A DNA stretch of 16,707 nucleotides from Microcaldota archaeon (GCA_016214445.1 JACROM010000086.1:1-16707), one strand, 5' to 3'. Positions 1-7,322 are shown, numbered from the stretch's first letter. Translations and numbers: made by a program. Notes: generated from the letters alone by a model not told the origin.

Positions 1-350
1 GCTTTGCGGTATTGTTAGTGGTGTTGACGCGGCTGCAGCACGGCGTCACGACGGGTTTGACTCGTTTAACGGGCTTGAACTGACGGGAAGAATTGTGCCA
101 TTCTCGTAGTAGGGGTGAGCGGGCGCTTCGTGGTTTGTCGAGTTTGCGGGTTGTTTGTCAGTCGACGACGGTTGTTTTTCGTTGTTTTGCGTTTTTTTGT
201 GTGTTGGCATAGGAGGTTATGGCTGGTTTTGAGTTTTTAGCGGGTGTTTTGCGAAGAAAACCTACCGACGACAAACCCCGCCATTGGTAACCCCCCGGCT
301 CAGGATTTCACGGCTCAAGAAAGCTTTTTAAAGAGCCTTCCGTTACCTTC
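1..350. other. Unassigned leader region, no supportable gene
   Basis: I see no gene I can support here. A 54-codon frame on the - strand (stop at 46, ATG at 210) has a low-complexity N/S/T/P composition and no convincing ribosome binding site. A 23-codon + frame starts at 219 directly behind an AGGAGGT, too close to be a normal Shine-Dalgarno. The 3' end of the stretch carries the promoter of the first pilin gene. Confidence 0.5.
325..332 (+). promoter_or_regulatory. TATA box of the first pilin gene
   Basis: The sequence tttttaaa lies about 55 bp before the ATG at 384. Transcription would start near 355, leaving a short leader that carries the strong Shine-Dalgarno GAGGAGG at 368-374. Confidence 0.5.
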
Positions 351-383
351 TTGCCCATATTAAATGTGAGGAGGTTTTGCTTA

Positions 384-749
384 ATGAAACGTGGTCAAGG
401 AACATTCGAGTACGTCCTTTTGCTGGGAGGCGTGCTGCTGATAGTAGTCCTGGCAATAGTGGTCTTGCAGAACACGGCGTCAAGCGGATTCAAGGGAGTC
501 GAACAGACGACCTGTGCAAGCGACCACATGCTCGAACTCAAGTGCAAGAGCGGTTTCAACTGGAACTCGTGCGGAGTTATTCCTGCAGAATACTTTGCAC
601 CAGGCGGAAAATACGTTAAATGCACGAGCGTCGGCGTAACAACCAAACCTACTGGAACAGGATGCGACACCGCACCGGCATTGCAGACTAAAACAATAGA
701 TGGAAAAAGCTACAGCGAAAAGTACTGCGGCGAAGCCCCAATAAAGTAG
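384..749 (+). CDS. Class III signal peptide pilin-like protein, cysteine-containing
   Basis: A 121-residue secreted pilin-like protein. The N-terminus reads MKRGQ, then GTFEYVLLLGG and a hydrophobic stretch of about 20 residues. This is the archaeal class III signal peptide pattern: basic leader, cleavage after G-Q by a prepilin peptidase, Glu at mature position +4, then a helix that packs in the pilus core. The rest is a polar globular domain with six cysteines, possibly disulfide-linked. I prefer the ATG at 384 over the ATG at 351 because GAGGAGG (368-374) sits 9 nt before it and the leader then has normal length. A T-rich terminator follows. It heads a cluster with other pilins and a prepilin peptidase. 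The family assignment is firm; whether it is a major or minor pilin is unknown. Confidence 0.85.
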   Translation: MKRGQGTFEYVLLLGGVLLIVVLAIVVLQNTASSGFKGVEQTTCASDHMLELKCKSGFNWNSCGVIPAEYFAPGGKYVKCTSVGVTTKPTGTGCDTAPALQTKTIDGKSYSEKYCGEAPIK

Positions 750-757
750 GGGTTAAC

Positions 758-792
758 TTTTTTCTTTTCCTTTTTTCTTTTTGTTTTCTTTT
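758..792 (+). terminator. T-rich archaeal terminator
   Basis: Several runs of four to six T in the + strand directly follow the pilin stop codon, the usual form of archaeal intrinsic termination. Confidence 0.55.
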
Positions 793-814
793 AGAGCATT
801 AGGGGTAGACACGG

Positions 815-1396
815 ATGATTGACGAATACTTGGAAGTGATGCAGAAACCGCGGGAAGTTTTCGCGAAAAAGAAGAAGAAAGCCGACTTTACTGAAGGTTT
901 GAAGCAGTACGCCATTGCCGGAGCGGCAACAGGCGCGCTGGCAGGCATAACCATTCTGTTCGTCTCAACTGCAGGCTCCATGATGATGAACAACCTGCCT
1001 TTTCTCGCGAACCTCGGAGCCGCAGGCGCGGCAGCAGTGTTCGCCGGCCTCATAGTCCTGCAAGTGGCGATATCACTCGCCTACGGCGGGATAAGCTACG
1101 CGGTCGCGAAGCTGCTTGGAGGAAAGGGCGACTTCACAACGCACTATTACCTTCCGGCCCTGTTCGTTGTGCCCGTAAGCGTGCTCAGCATGGCCGCAAA
1201 CATAGTGCCATTCGCGGGCATGTTCCTCGGCCTGCTCGTGGGAATCTACTCGCTTTACCTGACAACGCTCGCCTACCGCGAAGCGCACGGGTTCGACAAC
1301 CTCAAGGCAATCACCACTTGGGCGGTCCCGTGGATTATGGGCATAGTAGTAATGATAGTCGCGTCGGCATATTTCACATTGGCAATGCCCGTTTAA
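815..1396 (+). CDS. Yip1-family membrane protein
   Basis: A 193-residue integral membrane protein. A short cytoplasmic N-terminus with KPREVF and a run of lysines precedes about five hydrophobic segments (roughly residues 33-55, 68-95, 108-128, 131-150, 166-190). The KPREVF entry and a final pair of helices ending in YLTTLAYREAHGF-like sequence are typical of prokaryotic Yip1-domain (PF04893) proteins, whose function is not known. It lies between two pilin genes on the same strand, so a link to pilus assembly or the membrane is possible but is inference. A T-rich terminator follows. Confidence 0.7.
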   Translation: MIDEYLEVMQKPREVFAKKKKKADFTEGLKQYAIAGAATGALAGITILFVSTAGSMMMNNLPFLANLGAAGAAAVFAGLIVLQVAISLAYGGISYAVAKLLGGKGDFTTHYYLPALFVVPVSVLSMAANIVPFAGMFLGLLVGIYSLYLTTLAYREAHGFDNLKAITTWAVPWIMGIVVMIVASAYFTLAMPV

Positions 1397-1416
1397 CGCG
1401 GCGTGAAGCCCCCGCG

Positions 1417-1450
1417 TCTTTTTCCTTTTTTCATTTCTTCATTTTCTTTC
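1417..1450 (+). terminator. T-rich archaeal terminator
   Basis: Repeated T runs in the + strand about 20-55 nt after the stop of the Yip1-like gene. Confidence 0.5.
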
Positions 1451-1463
1451 TACCACAAAAGCC

Positions 1464-1469
1464 TTTTAA
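1464..1469 (+). promoter_or_regulatory. TATA box, leaderless pilin promoter
   Basis: ttttaa is centred about 25 bp before the ATG at 1492, and no Shine-Dalgarno is present. This is the geometry of a leaderless archaeal transcript. Confidence 0.5.
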
Positions 1470-1491
1470 CTTCTGAAGCAGTCGTAGAACT

Positions 1492-1662
1492 ATGAAAAAG
1501 AAAGGACAAGCCGCGGTAGAATACATAATGCTCGTTTCCTTCGGGTTGTTCATCATAATAATCGGTTTCACGCTGGCGTTTTACGTCAAGAACTTCACCG
1601 ACAACGCGCTTGCACTCGTAGCACAAAACCGAAATGAACTGTTAGCGGTGCTTTTAAGATGA
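1492..1662 (+). CDS. Short class III signal peptide pilin
   Basis: A 56-residue pilin. MKKKGQ is followed by AAVEYIMLVSFG and a long hydrophobic helix, so the class III cleavage site and the Glu/Tyr at mature +4/+5 are clear. After the helix only about 25 polar residues remain, ending in QNRNELLAVLLR. It is much shorter than the cysteine-containing pilin and resembles small archaeal major pilins. Its last 42 nt are duplicated downstream, so the locus seems to have held further copies of this gene. It lies in line with the pilin at 1899, with which it shares the FGL..IIGF helix pattern. Confidence 0.8.
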   Translation: MKKKGQAAVEYIMLVSFGLFIIIIGFTLAFYVKNFTDNALALVAQNRNELLAVLLR

Positions 1663-1885
1663 GGAGGGAAGGGGGTTTGAATCCAAGGGTTTCAGGGGGA
1701 AACCGTAGGTTTCCCCAAGACGCTGGCACAAAACCGAAATGAACTGTTAGCGGTGCTTTTAAGATGAGGAGGGAAGGGGGTTTGAATCCAAGGGTTTCAG
1801 GGGGAAACCGTAGCGGAAGCGTAGGTTGCCCCCTAAGACGCTGGCACAGAACCGGAACGAACTTCTCGGGGTCCTGCTGAAATGA
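1621..1885 (+). repeat. Tandem duplication of a pilin gene 3' end
   Basis: Unit 1 is 1621-1725. Unit 2 is 1726-1843: its first 91 bases are identical to unit 1 and it then gains about 13 nt. A partial, diverged third unit runs 1844-1885. Each unit starts with codons for AQNRNELL, encodes the pilin C-terminus and ends in a stop codon (TGA at 1660-1662 in unit 1). No pilin N-terminus precedes units 2 and 3. These are therefore gene remnants or a recombination product, not a CRISPR array. Confidence 0.85.
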
Positions 1886-1898
1886 AAAGGGAAGGCGC

Positions 1899-2162
1899 AT
1901 GAGAGGCTATTCGATTAGAGGCCAAGCATCCATAGAGTATATTCTCCTGGTTGGTTTCGGGCTCACTGTCGTGATCATCGGTTTCGCGCTCATGTCCTAC
2001 GTCGGCAACTTCACGCACGACACCCTCGGGCAGGTAGATAAAACCCGGAACGAAATGATGGGCTTCCAGACAAAAGAAGCAACCCCGATTCCAGCAGGGA
2101 CCGCTCCTCCGCCAACGCAAACGCCTTCTGCAACGCCGACAGGAACAACTACGCCGGGCTAA
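1899..2162 (+). CDS. Class III signal peptide pilin with P/T-rich tail
   Basis: An 87-residue pilin. The leader MRGYSIRGQ is followed by ASIEYILLVGFG, with the class III site after G-Q and Glu at mature +4, and a hydrophobic helix of about 22 residues. After a polar linker the last 25 residues are almost only P, T, A and G, a likely extended, possibly O-glycosylated tail. A purine-rich GGGAAGG precedes the ATG. It is a paralog of the pilin at 1492 and follows the duplicated 3' ends. A T run at 2182-2189 follows. Confidence 0.82.
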   Translation: MRGYSIRGQASIEYILLVGFGLTVVIIGFALMSYVGNFTHDTLGQVDKTRNEMMGFQTKEATPIPAGTAPPPTQTPSATPTGTTTPG

Positions 2163-2181
2163 ACAGGAACAGTTGGATAGA

Positions 2182-2189
2182 TTTTTTTT
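2182..2189 (+). terminator. Oligo-T terminator
   Basis: Eight consecutive T about 20 nt after the pilin stop codon. Confidence 0.45.
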
Positions 2190-2230
2190 CTCCCCAAGGT
2201 TTTAGTGCACATAAAACGACCAACAAGCCT

Positions 2231-2677
2231 ATGTACGATTTGGCGGTGTTCGCTTTCTTCGCCATTGGAGCGGTAGCGTTGGACTTCAAGCTTGAAAGGA
2301 TACCGAACATATGGTTGTTCCTGTTCGCTTCTGCGGCCATGCCATTCCTCAAAGATGCAGGGCCGGTTGTGCACGGCGTTGCGGCGTTGGTTTTCGGTTA
2401 CTGGGTCTGGATGATGGGCGGCTGGGGAGCTGGCGACGGCAAGTTCTTCGCGTGCCTGGTGCTTTGGGCAGGCGTACTGGGGATGCCCTACTGGTTCGGC
2501 ATCGCTTTGTTCCTGTCGACTGCTTCGCTCTTGGCGTTAGCGTGGCTGTTTAAAAGCTTTAAAAGCTCCGATGAGAAATATGTTCGCCGGCCGGGCACGC
2601 CGTTCATGTTGGCGGCGTTCGCGGCTGTTTGGACAGTTTACGTGGTTGATAAGATTGCGGGGACAATACAGCATTGA
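2231..2677 (+). CDS. Archaeal prepilin peptidase, A24 family
   Basis: A 148-residue multi-pass membrane aspartyl protease of the A24 family (PibD/FlaK type), which removes the leader of class III pilins at the cytoplasmic membrane face. Both catalytic motifs are visible: the first Asp in ALDFKLERIPN near residue 18, and the second in GAGDGK (GxGD motif) near residue 70. About five membrane segments are predicted by eye. The length is at the short end for archaeal members. It is surrounded by at least five genes with class III signal peptides, its obvious substrates. Its 3' end overlaps the next gene, indicating co-transcription. Confidence 0.9.
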   Translation: MYDLAVFAFFAIGAVALDFKLERIPNIWLFLFASAAMPFLKDAGPVVHGVAALVFGYWVWMMGGWGAGDGKFFACLVLWAGVLGMPYWFGIALFLSTASLLALAWLFKSFKSSDEKYVRRPGTPFMLAAFAAVWTVYVVDKIAGTIQH

Positions 2678-3083
2678 CTTTTTCATAGTACTGTCCATGG
2701 TGATAGCCTTCTCCGTGCTGCTCTACAACGTGGCAGTTGACGAGGTGGGCAGGACCAAGGTGTTGGACTCCGCCATACTCGGAAGGCATTTCCTCGACGA
2801 GTTCTCTCTCGGGGTGGACGAGGCGGCAATAGGCGGCAACCAGAGCAGGACGCACCGCGAGCTGTTTGTGCCGAAGAACGTGCACTGCCTGTTCTTCAAC
2901 GCGGGCGAAAACGCGTTCTACTGCCTGGTTTCGTCTTCCTACATGGACGGAGGAAAGAACAGGCTGCCCGGCAGAAGGCTGCTTTCCACGCCCGACGTAA
3001 AGCTCGAGTGCGAAGTAACTGAAGGATGGCGCCGATTCGGTTTCTACAACAACGGCACAACTGTGGTGGTCACTTGCGGCTGA
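2646..3083 (+). CDS. Pilin-like protein with class III signal (start uncertain)
   Basis: About 145 residues. The N-terminus LIRLRGQ-YSIDFFIVLSMVIAF has a basic leader, G-Q before the hydrophobic stretch, and an acidic residue (Asp) at mature +4, so prepilin processing is likely. The mature part has conserved-looking cysteines (VHCLF, FYCLV, LECEV, VTCG) that could pair. The only ATGs (2571, 2580) would overlap the peptidase by about 100 nt and give an arginine-rich, atypical leader. I therefore prefer TTG at 2646 or 2655, overlapping the peptidase end by about 20-30 nt. It is probably a minor pilin or TadE-like component; the exact role is unknown. Confidence 0.65.
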   Translation: MIRLRGQYSIDFFIVLSMVIAFSVLLYNVAVDEVGRTKVLDSAILGRHFLDEFSLGVDEAAIGGNQSRTHRELFVPKNVHCLFFNAGENAFYCLVSSSYMDGGKNRLPGRRLLSTPDVKLECEVTEGWRRFGFYNNGTTVVVTCG

Positions 3084-3535
3084 ACACTGGCAGGCCAAAC
3101 AAGCGGGGTCATGCAAGCGTCAACTACTTTGGTCGCCTCGCCGACAACCTCGCGAGCTCAAAACAAACGAAAGCCCAGGCGAGCATCGAGTACTTGTACG
3201 TGCTCGTGTTCCTGGTTGGCTTCATTGTCGCGGTGGTTATACCTACTGTCAAGGAAGCGGAACTGAGCATTGCAATTGCGTCTGTTCGTTTGGCCATAAC
3301 CGGCTACGAAGCTGAAAACCCGGACTATTTCGTCACAACTTTGGACTACAGCGTGCAGGAAAACAAGGTGATGCTGAAACCAGTGGTGCGTTCGAGGGAC
3401 GACGGCTCAAATGTGCCGGTACCTGACGCCCTAAAAAACAAGATCATCAGCCGGCTCAAGCCCATAGCGCCGAAACTCGGCCCGGACAATTGCGCGAAAG
3501 CTTCCAACTACGAGTACTGCGTAAGCACTGCCTGA
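3026..3535 (+). CDS. Pilin-like protein with internal class III signal (start uncertain)
   Basis: Up to 169 residues. The processing motif KAQ-ASIEYLYVLVFLVGFIVAVV is unmistakable, but it lies about 50 residues from the ATG at 3026. The nearest alternative start is a TTG at 3074. Both overlap the preceding gene, whose stop is at 3083. The mature protein is about 118 residues, with a 25-residue helix and a polar domain ending in cysteines (DNCAKASNYEYC). It directly follows another pilin-like gene and is the last pilin in the cluster. A long leader is unusual, so the start needs proteomic support. Confidence 0.65.
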   Translation: MAPIRFLQQRHNCGGHLRLNTGRPNKRGHASVNYFGRLADNLASSKQTKAQASIEYLYVLVFLVGFIVAVVIPTVKEAELSIAIASVRLAITGYEAENPDYFVTTLDYSVQENKVMLKPVVRSRDDGSNVPVPDALKNKIISRLKPIAPKLGPDNCAKASNYEYCVSTA

Positions 3536-3557
3536 TGCAAACCAAGGGTGAAACGAG

Positions 3558-4034
3558 ATGCTGTTGTTCCAGTTGATGTTGTGGGCGCTCCTTTTCGCGC
3601 CGTTTGCGGGCATGGTTTTCGGCCCTGACGCGGCAATTGCGGCCATGTTCATACTTTTCTGCGCGGCCATATACCGCACGCTTTCTTTCGGCAAGGAATC
3701 TCTGCCCGCGCGAGTAATGTGCGTCGCTTACCTTCTCATATCCATTCAACTCTTTCTCGCCACCACATACGGGAGTAGCATGTTCCTCATCGCAGGCGGC
3801 GTCCTAGTTGTCATGCTCGCCCTTTTCGCCTACCTGTACTTCTTCCACCGGCGCACCGATGCAAAAGTCTTGGGTTACGACAACGGCTACGCCATAGTCG
3901 AAGTGGGGCCGTCCATTGTTTCGTTTGTGAAGGCGGGCGTTTATGCTGTAAGGTCAAAAAGCGTCAGAAAAGGACAGAAAGTCCGCGTGCGATTTGACCT
4001 GTTCACGAAAAAAGCGGTCCTGATCTCCGAATGA
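3558..4034 (+). CDS. Membrane protein with C-terminal soluble beta domain
   Basis: A 158-residue protein. Four hydrophobic segments (about residues 1-20, 24-42, 53-72, 76-96) are followed by a roughly 60-residue cytoplasmic domain rich in alternating hydrophobic and charged residues (VLGYDNGYAIVEV...GQKVRVRFDLF), likely a small beta fold. The layout resembles archaeal DUF2101-type membrane proteins, but I am not sure of the family. The stop codon overlaps the ATG of the next gene (ATGA at 4031), so the two are translationally coupled. Its function is unknown; the context is the pilus cluster. Confidence 0.6.
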   Translation: MLLFQLMLWALLFAPFAGMVFGPDAAIAAMFILFCAAIYRTLSFGKESLPARVMCVAYLLISIQLFLATTYGSSMFLIAGGVLVVMLALFAYLYFFHRRTDAKVLGYDNGYAIVEVGPSIVSFVKAGVYAVRSKSVRKGQKVRVRFDLFTKKAVLISE

Positions 4035-4336
4035 ACTACGCTTCCGCACTCATTGTTCTCGCATTGGGAATACAGCTCACGTCCCTTCTACAGCCATCGC
4101 TGCAGTCAAAGCTCGTCAGCGATTTGGGCTGGGGCAACGAAAACGCGCCGATGCTCGTTTACGGCGAAATCAGGGGCGTGGGACAAAAGAGTTTTCTCTT
4201 GTGCCTTAACGCGCGTTGCCTCCGGGTCCTTAGCAAGGTGCCGAAAAGCTTCGAAGGCAGGCGGGTGTGGGTTGAGGGGACAAAGAGGGGGGACGCTTTC
4301 TTCACTTCCGAAGACTCTATCGACGTGTCGAGATGA
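4031..4336 (+). CDS. Small exported or membrane-anchored protein, OB-like
   Basis: A 101-residue protein with an N-terminal hydrophobic segment (residues 4-22), which may be a signal or anchor. A compact domain follows (APMLVYGEIRGVGQ...RRVWVEGTKRGDAFF) with the strand pattern of an OB-like fold and two cysteines in LLCLNARCLRV. It overlaps the upstream gene by 4 nt. I do not recognise a named family; the fold suggestion is from the pattern only. Confidence 0.55.
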   Translation: MNYASALIVLALGIQLTSLLQPSLQSKLVSDLGWGNENAPMLVYGEIRGVGQKSFLLCLNARCLRVLSKVPKSFEGRRVWVEGTKRGDAFFTSEDSIDVSR

Positions 4337-4349
4337 GTAACCGGAAGTT

Positions 4350-5465
4350 TTGATTTTGAGCATAGCGGATTTCGTTACAGGCTGGCTGTTGGGCTTGACT
4401 GGGACAGTGCCTTTCCTGCACACCAACCTAATCATAGCCTTGATCAACGCTACGCCGGCCATCGCGTTAACGCTGGCCATAACGCACCTTGTTTTCGAGC
4501 TTTTCCCGATGGTGTTCTTCGGCGTGCCGTCAGCGTCACACGGCATCGCTTACCTGCCCGCACAACAGCTTTCGCAGAAGGGCGAAGGGCAGAAGGCGTT
4601 CTTTCTCGCCGCTGCAGGACTTGCTGCCGGAGTTCTTTTCGCTATAATACTTAGCCCGCTGTTCGTGCTTGCCTGGCCACTGTTGTTCGCCTACGTAAAA
4701 CCCTACACGGGCATCCTGCTTGTTTTGCTGGTAATCTATGCTTGGGTTGCGGACGGAAAACCCGGCAATGCCGCGCTCGTGTTTCTCGGCTCCGGCCTGC
4801 TCGGAATAACGGTGTTTTCCCTACCGCTCAACGAGCCGCTTTTTCCCTTGTTGTCCGGGTTGTTCGGCGCGCCCGGAATACTCTTGGCCGGAACATGGGC
4901 GTTCTCCAAAAACGAAAAACGCGCTTCCTGGAAAACCGAGCACGCGCTCGCAGGAGCGGTTCTCGGAGGGTTATCAGTTCTCCTGCCGGGCCTGAGCCCT
5001 GCGTTTCTGGCTTCGTTCGCCTTCCTTCTCTACTCGCGTTCAACTGAAACATTCCTCGTGCTCTCCTCCGCAATAACCTCTTCCAAGCTCTTTTACGATT
5101 TCCTTGCAGCCACCGTAATACACAAGGCCCGCTCTGCTCCGGCGGCAGTGCTCCTTGACTACAACGTGACAACCGGACAACTCGTCCCGCTGCTTGCAGC
5201 CGGCGTCTTTGCGTTCGCGGTCTCACTCGGCCTCGCGCTCAAGGCGCGATCTGTTATCGCCCGCTTCTTCCAAAAACCGATTCCACCTGTTTTGTTCCTC
5301 GCGTTCCTTTCAGCCGGAATACTTTTCACTTCCGGATTAGCTGGATTGTTCGTGCTCGCGTGGAGCAGCGCTTGGAGCATGGCCTGCCTCCAACTCAACA
5401 CGCCGAGAAAATACCTCCTTGGCGCTCTCATGCTTCCAGCAATCATCCACTCTTTCGGCGCGTAG
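4350..5465 (+). CDS. TctA-family integral membrane protein
   Basis: A 371-residue polytopic membrane protein with about ten hydrophobic segments. The N-terminal half contains LLGLTGTVPFLHTN and a pair of short glycine/proline-rich turns (FFGVPSASHG). The second half repeats the theme (VLPGLSPAFLASF). This matches the archaeal COG1784 branch of the tripartite tricarboxylate transporter TctA family, where the substrate is unknown. The start is TTG at 4350 or a second TTG at 4356; no ATG is available. It starts 14 nt after the preceding gene and is probably the last gene of that operon. Confidence 0.75.
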   Translation: MILSIADFVTGWLLGLTGTVPFLHTNLIIALINATPAIALTLAITHLVFELFPMVFFGVPSASHGIAYLPAQQLSQKGEGQKAFFLAAAGLAAGVLFAIILSPLFVLAWPLLFAYVKPYTGILLVLLVIYAWVADGKPGNAALVFLGSGLLGITVFSLPLNEPLFPLLSGLFGAPGILLAGTWAFSKNEKRASWKTEHALAGAVLGGLSVLLPGLSPAFLASFAFLLYSRSTETFLVLSSAITSSKLFYDFLAATVIHKARSAPAAVLLDYNVTTGQLVPLLAAGVFAFAVSLGLALKARSVIARFFQKPIPPVLFLAFLSAGILFTSGLAGLFVLAWSSAWSMACLQLNTPRKYLLGALMLPAIIHSFGA

Positions 5466-5744
5466 TGAACGAAATCCACCCAACAGTTGGTCGCGTTTGG
5501 CGAGAGCAGTTGGTTGCAGAGTTAGTCCGGATTGGAAAAGACACCAACCAGCCCGTCGTCGTTTCAAGCAGTTGGAAGCGATGATTTCAAGGAAATCAAC
5601 GCAAAGCTCAGACCAATCGCTTCGCTCAAACGGAGGTTGCGCTCGTTGGAAGGCAACGAGCGCTTTCGCTCAAAGGGAGGTTGCGGTTGTTCAAAGGGAA
5701 CAACCGCTTCGCTTAGACCCACCGGCCAGCTACCCCCAAAACTG
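5466..5744. repeat. Intergenic palindromic-repeat cluster
   Basis: A gene-free stretch packed with perfect hairpins: 5639-5663 (stem GCGCTCGTTG) and 5683-5707 (stem GCGGTTGTTC). A 57-nt element at 5571-5627 recurs in inverted orientation at 12366-12422 with one mismatch. Open frames through it are an effect of the repeats. The same GCG-N-TTGTT palindromes occur in the rRNA spacers and in expanded rRNA helices. Confidence 0.8.
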
Positions 5745-5752
5745 TTTTTAAA
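5745..5752 (+). promoter_or_regulatory. TATA box, leaderless promoter
   Basis: tttttaaa is centred about 27 bp before the ATG at 5776, with no Shine-Dalgarno between them. Confidence 0.55.
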
Positions 5753-5775
5753 CGCGAAAAACAGGTTTTCTGCAT

Positions 5776-6567
5776 ATGCTTGTTAACCGCTACTACTATG
5801 ATGAGACACTTACCCCCGTCCTGGCAACCGAAGAAAAGGACATACAGCTGTTGAAAGGAACGGAAGTTTCGTTGGCTTTGAGCACCGAAACCTACTGTAC
5901 CGGTTATACAAAATCTTCCGAACCGCACGCCTGCCCCAAGCAAAGCAAAGGGAAAAAACAATGCTTTTCCTGCAGCCAAAACGACGAGTGGCTTCCTTGT
6001 TTGAAGTGCGACGGCTCCACCTGCCTGCAGTTCAGCGACGGAATCAAGGACGATTGCCTCGGAGGCAAGTACTCGGTTTACCTCGCTTCGTTCGGCGACA
6101 AAGTGAAAGCTGGAATAAGCAAAGCTGACAGGATTGAAAAAAGGTGGGTGGAACAAGGAGCTGACTACGCCTGCATCATCTTCGAGAACGTGAACGGTCA
6201 GGAAGCGAGGAAAATAGAAGCCGGCCTAGTTGGAAAAGGTTTGGAAGGGAGAATAACACTTGCTCAAAAACTCCAGGCCCCGGAACCAAACGGCGACGCG
6301 ATCAAAAAAACCCTCGAACAAAACATCCTCGAAAACATCAACGCATCAGACGCAATAAAAACAGACCCGAAAATCCGGAGCCTCCAAAAATTCTATCCGG
6401 AAATGGGCGACGCGGGCCAAACCCATTACTTGCAAGGCCGCGTAGCCGGGTGTAAAGGCCCTCTTTTGCTTCTAGACCAGCACGGAAAGAAGCTTTTCGC
6501 GCTCCCGCTCGCAGTTGGGAAGAAACTCCTCGAGAAAACCCTCGCGGATTACCAGACGACGTTGTAA
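5776..6567 (+). CDS. DUF2797 family protein, zinc-ribbon plus GIY-YIG-like core
   Basis: A 263-residue soluble protein. The N-terminal third is cysteine-rich (residues about 41-95: CTGY, ACP, CFSC, CLKC, TCLQF, DCLGG) and likely binds metal. Then comes YSVYLASFGDKVKAGISKADRIEKRWVEQGADYA, with the spacing of a GIY-YIG-type strand-strand-helix core (Y-x-YL, K-x-GIS, R, QGA). This combination is typical of archaeal DUF2797 (PF10977); the biochemical activity is not established. It is leaderless by the TATA spacing and stands alone between a repeat-filled spacer and tRNA-Pro. Confidence 0.75.
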   Translation: MLVNRYYYDETLTPVLATEEKDIQLLKGTEVSLALSTETYCTGYTKSSEPHACPKQSKGKKQCFSCSQNDEWLPCLKCDGSTCLQFSDGIKDDCLGGKYSVYLASFGDKVKAGISKADRIEKRWVEQGADYACIIFENVNGQEARKIEAGLVGKGLEGRITLAQKLQAPEPNGDAIKKTLEQNILENINASDAIKTDPKIRSLQKFYPEMGDAGQTHYLQGRVAGCKGPLLLLDQHGKKLFALPLAVGKKLLEKTLADYQTTL

Positions 6568-6689
6568 GCGCGGACGCGCTCGAAATGGCTCCCGAAAGTG
6601 GGGTTTAAAACATGCCGGCTCCAAAATAGTTTTCAAACTTTTTCTTTCCAATAAAGGGTTTTGATTCCTCTTTACGGAAAGAAATGGTT

Positions 6690-6762
6690 GGGGGATTGGG
6701 GTAGCCTGGCATCCTACGGCCTTGGGGTGGCCGCGACCTGAGTTCGAATCTCGGATCCCCCA
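6690..6762 (+). tRNA. tRNA-Pro(GGG)
   Basis: A complete cloverleaf. The acceptor stem is GGGGGAT/ATCCCCC, and the anticodon stem CGGCC/GGCCG encloses the loop TTGGGGT with anticodon GGG (Pro, CCC/CCU). The T arm is CTGAG-TTCGAAT-CTCGG and the discriminator is A. No CCA is encoded and there is no intron. The promoter is not clear; nothing strong stands out in the 120 nt between it and the preceding gene. Confidence 0.95.
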
Positions 6763-6778
6763 TTCAGCTTCACTGACC

Positions 6779-6849
6779 AAACCCCCCTTGGGCGAGGACG
6801 CCCTTGGCTTTAGCCAAGGGAGGAATCGTGGGGTTGCTAAGGGGGGTTT
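6779..6849. mobile_element. IS200/IS605-like palindromic end, nested stem-loop
   Basis: An outer inverted repeat AAACCCCCCTT (6779-6789) / AAGGGGGGTTT (6839-6849) encloses the hairpin CCCTTGGC-TTTA-GCCAAGGG (6801-6820) followed by GAGGAATC. Hairpins with a TTTA loop followed by such a tail are typical of IS200/IS605 ends and the 3' part of TnpB-associated RNAs. No transposase or TnpB gene is nearby, so at best this is a non-autonomous remnant. The lineage of the element is inference. Confidence 0.4.
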
Positions 6850-6862
6850 TGCGAAGCGTGAT

Positions 6863-6886
6863 TACCACGGCCTAAAGGCCGTGGTA
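6863..6886. mobile_element. Second IS605-like hairpin
   Basis: A perfect 10-bp hairpin TACCACGGCC-TAAA-GGCCGTGGTA followed by GTTTACAGG. This form is common at IS605-family ends. It lies 14 nt after the first palindromic structure and just before the hypothetical gene at 6983. Confidence 0.4.
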
Positions 6887-6982
6887 GTTTACAGGAGATA
6901 TTTAGATGACGCCTGAAGAAAGATGTGAAAAAACTCGCGCGGAGACATTCGAAACATAGGCGGTGCAATAAACGAACATCTA

Positions 6983-7312
6983 ATGAAATACCCTCGAGCC
7001 AGCGCAACAATCGAGCTGCGCAGATTGGGTGGCGGTGTATTGGTAGACGTCGTGGCGGGGGACAGGGGAAAAACAGCGTTGGAATTACTCAGACGGAAAA
7101 TTTCGAAAGCAGTTGCCGCGCATGAGAAAGAACGGTTGAGCGACCTATATGAACTTCCATTAATCGAAGTATGGAAGAGGAGGCACCACGAGAGTTTCGC
7201 CGTATTATTCGCGTCCAACGCCGAACTGCTGCAACAGAAAGAAGACGAAATGAACCGAAATCACGCGCACCTCTTCGAGTTAATCGAACGCGCGCGCCAT
7301 GAGAACAGGTAA
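6983..7312 (+). CDS. Hypothetical protein
   Basis: A 109-residue, charged, probably helical protein with no membrane segment or signal. The first 40 residues may form strands (TIELRRLGGGVLVDVVAGDRGK). The rest is Lys/Arg/Glu-rich helix (LLRRKISKAVAAHEKERL, ELIERARHE). I do not recognise a family. aataaac lies about 25 bp before the ATG and could be a weak TATA element. Overlapping frames on both strands look less protein-like. It is flanked by IS-like hairpins and a convergent gene, so the call is moderate only. Confidence 0.45.
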   Translation: MKYPRASATIELRRLGGGVLVDVVAGDRGKTALELLRRKISKAVAAHEKERLSDLYELPLIEVWKRRHHESFAVLFASNAELLQQKEDEMNRNHAHLFELIERARHENR

Positions 7313-7322
7313 GACGACCGCA

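Noticed and set aside
46..210. Small - strand ORF, 54 codons
   Set aside because: Low-complexity composition, no ribosome binding site, no recognisable family.
1621..1885. CRISPR array
   Set aside because: Only two and a half long units without spacers; the units encode a pilin tail.
1595..2120. Two - strand open frames
   Set aside because: They are antisense to the pilin genes; one translates the tandem duplication twice.
6889..7218. - strand open frame opposite the hypothetical gene
   Set aside because: Its serine- and phenylalanine-rich translation looks like an antisense shadow of the charged + strand protein.
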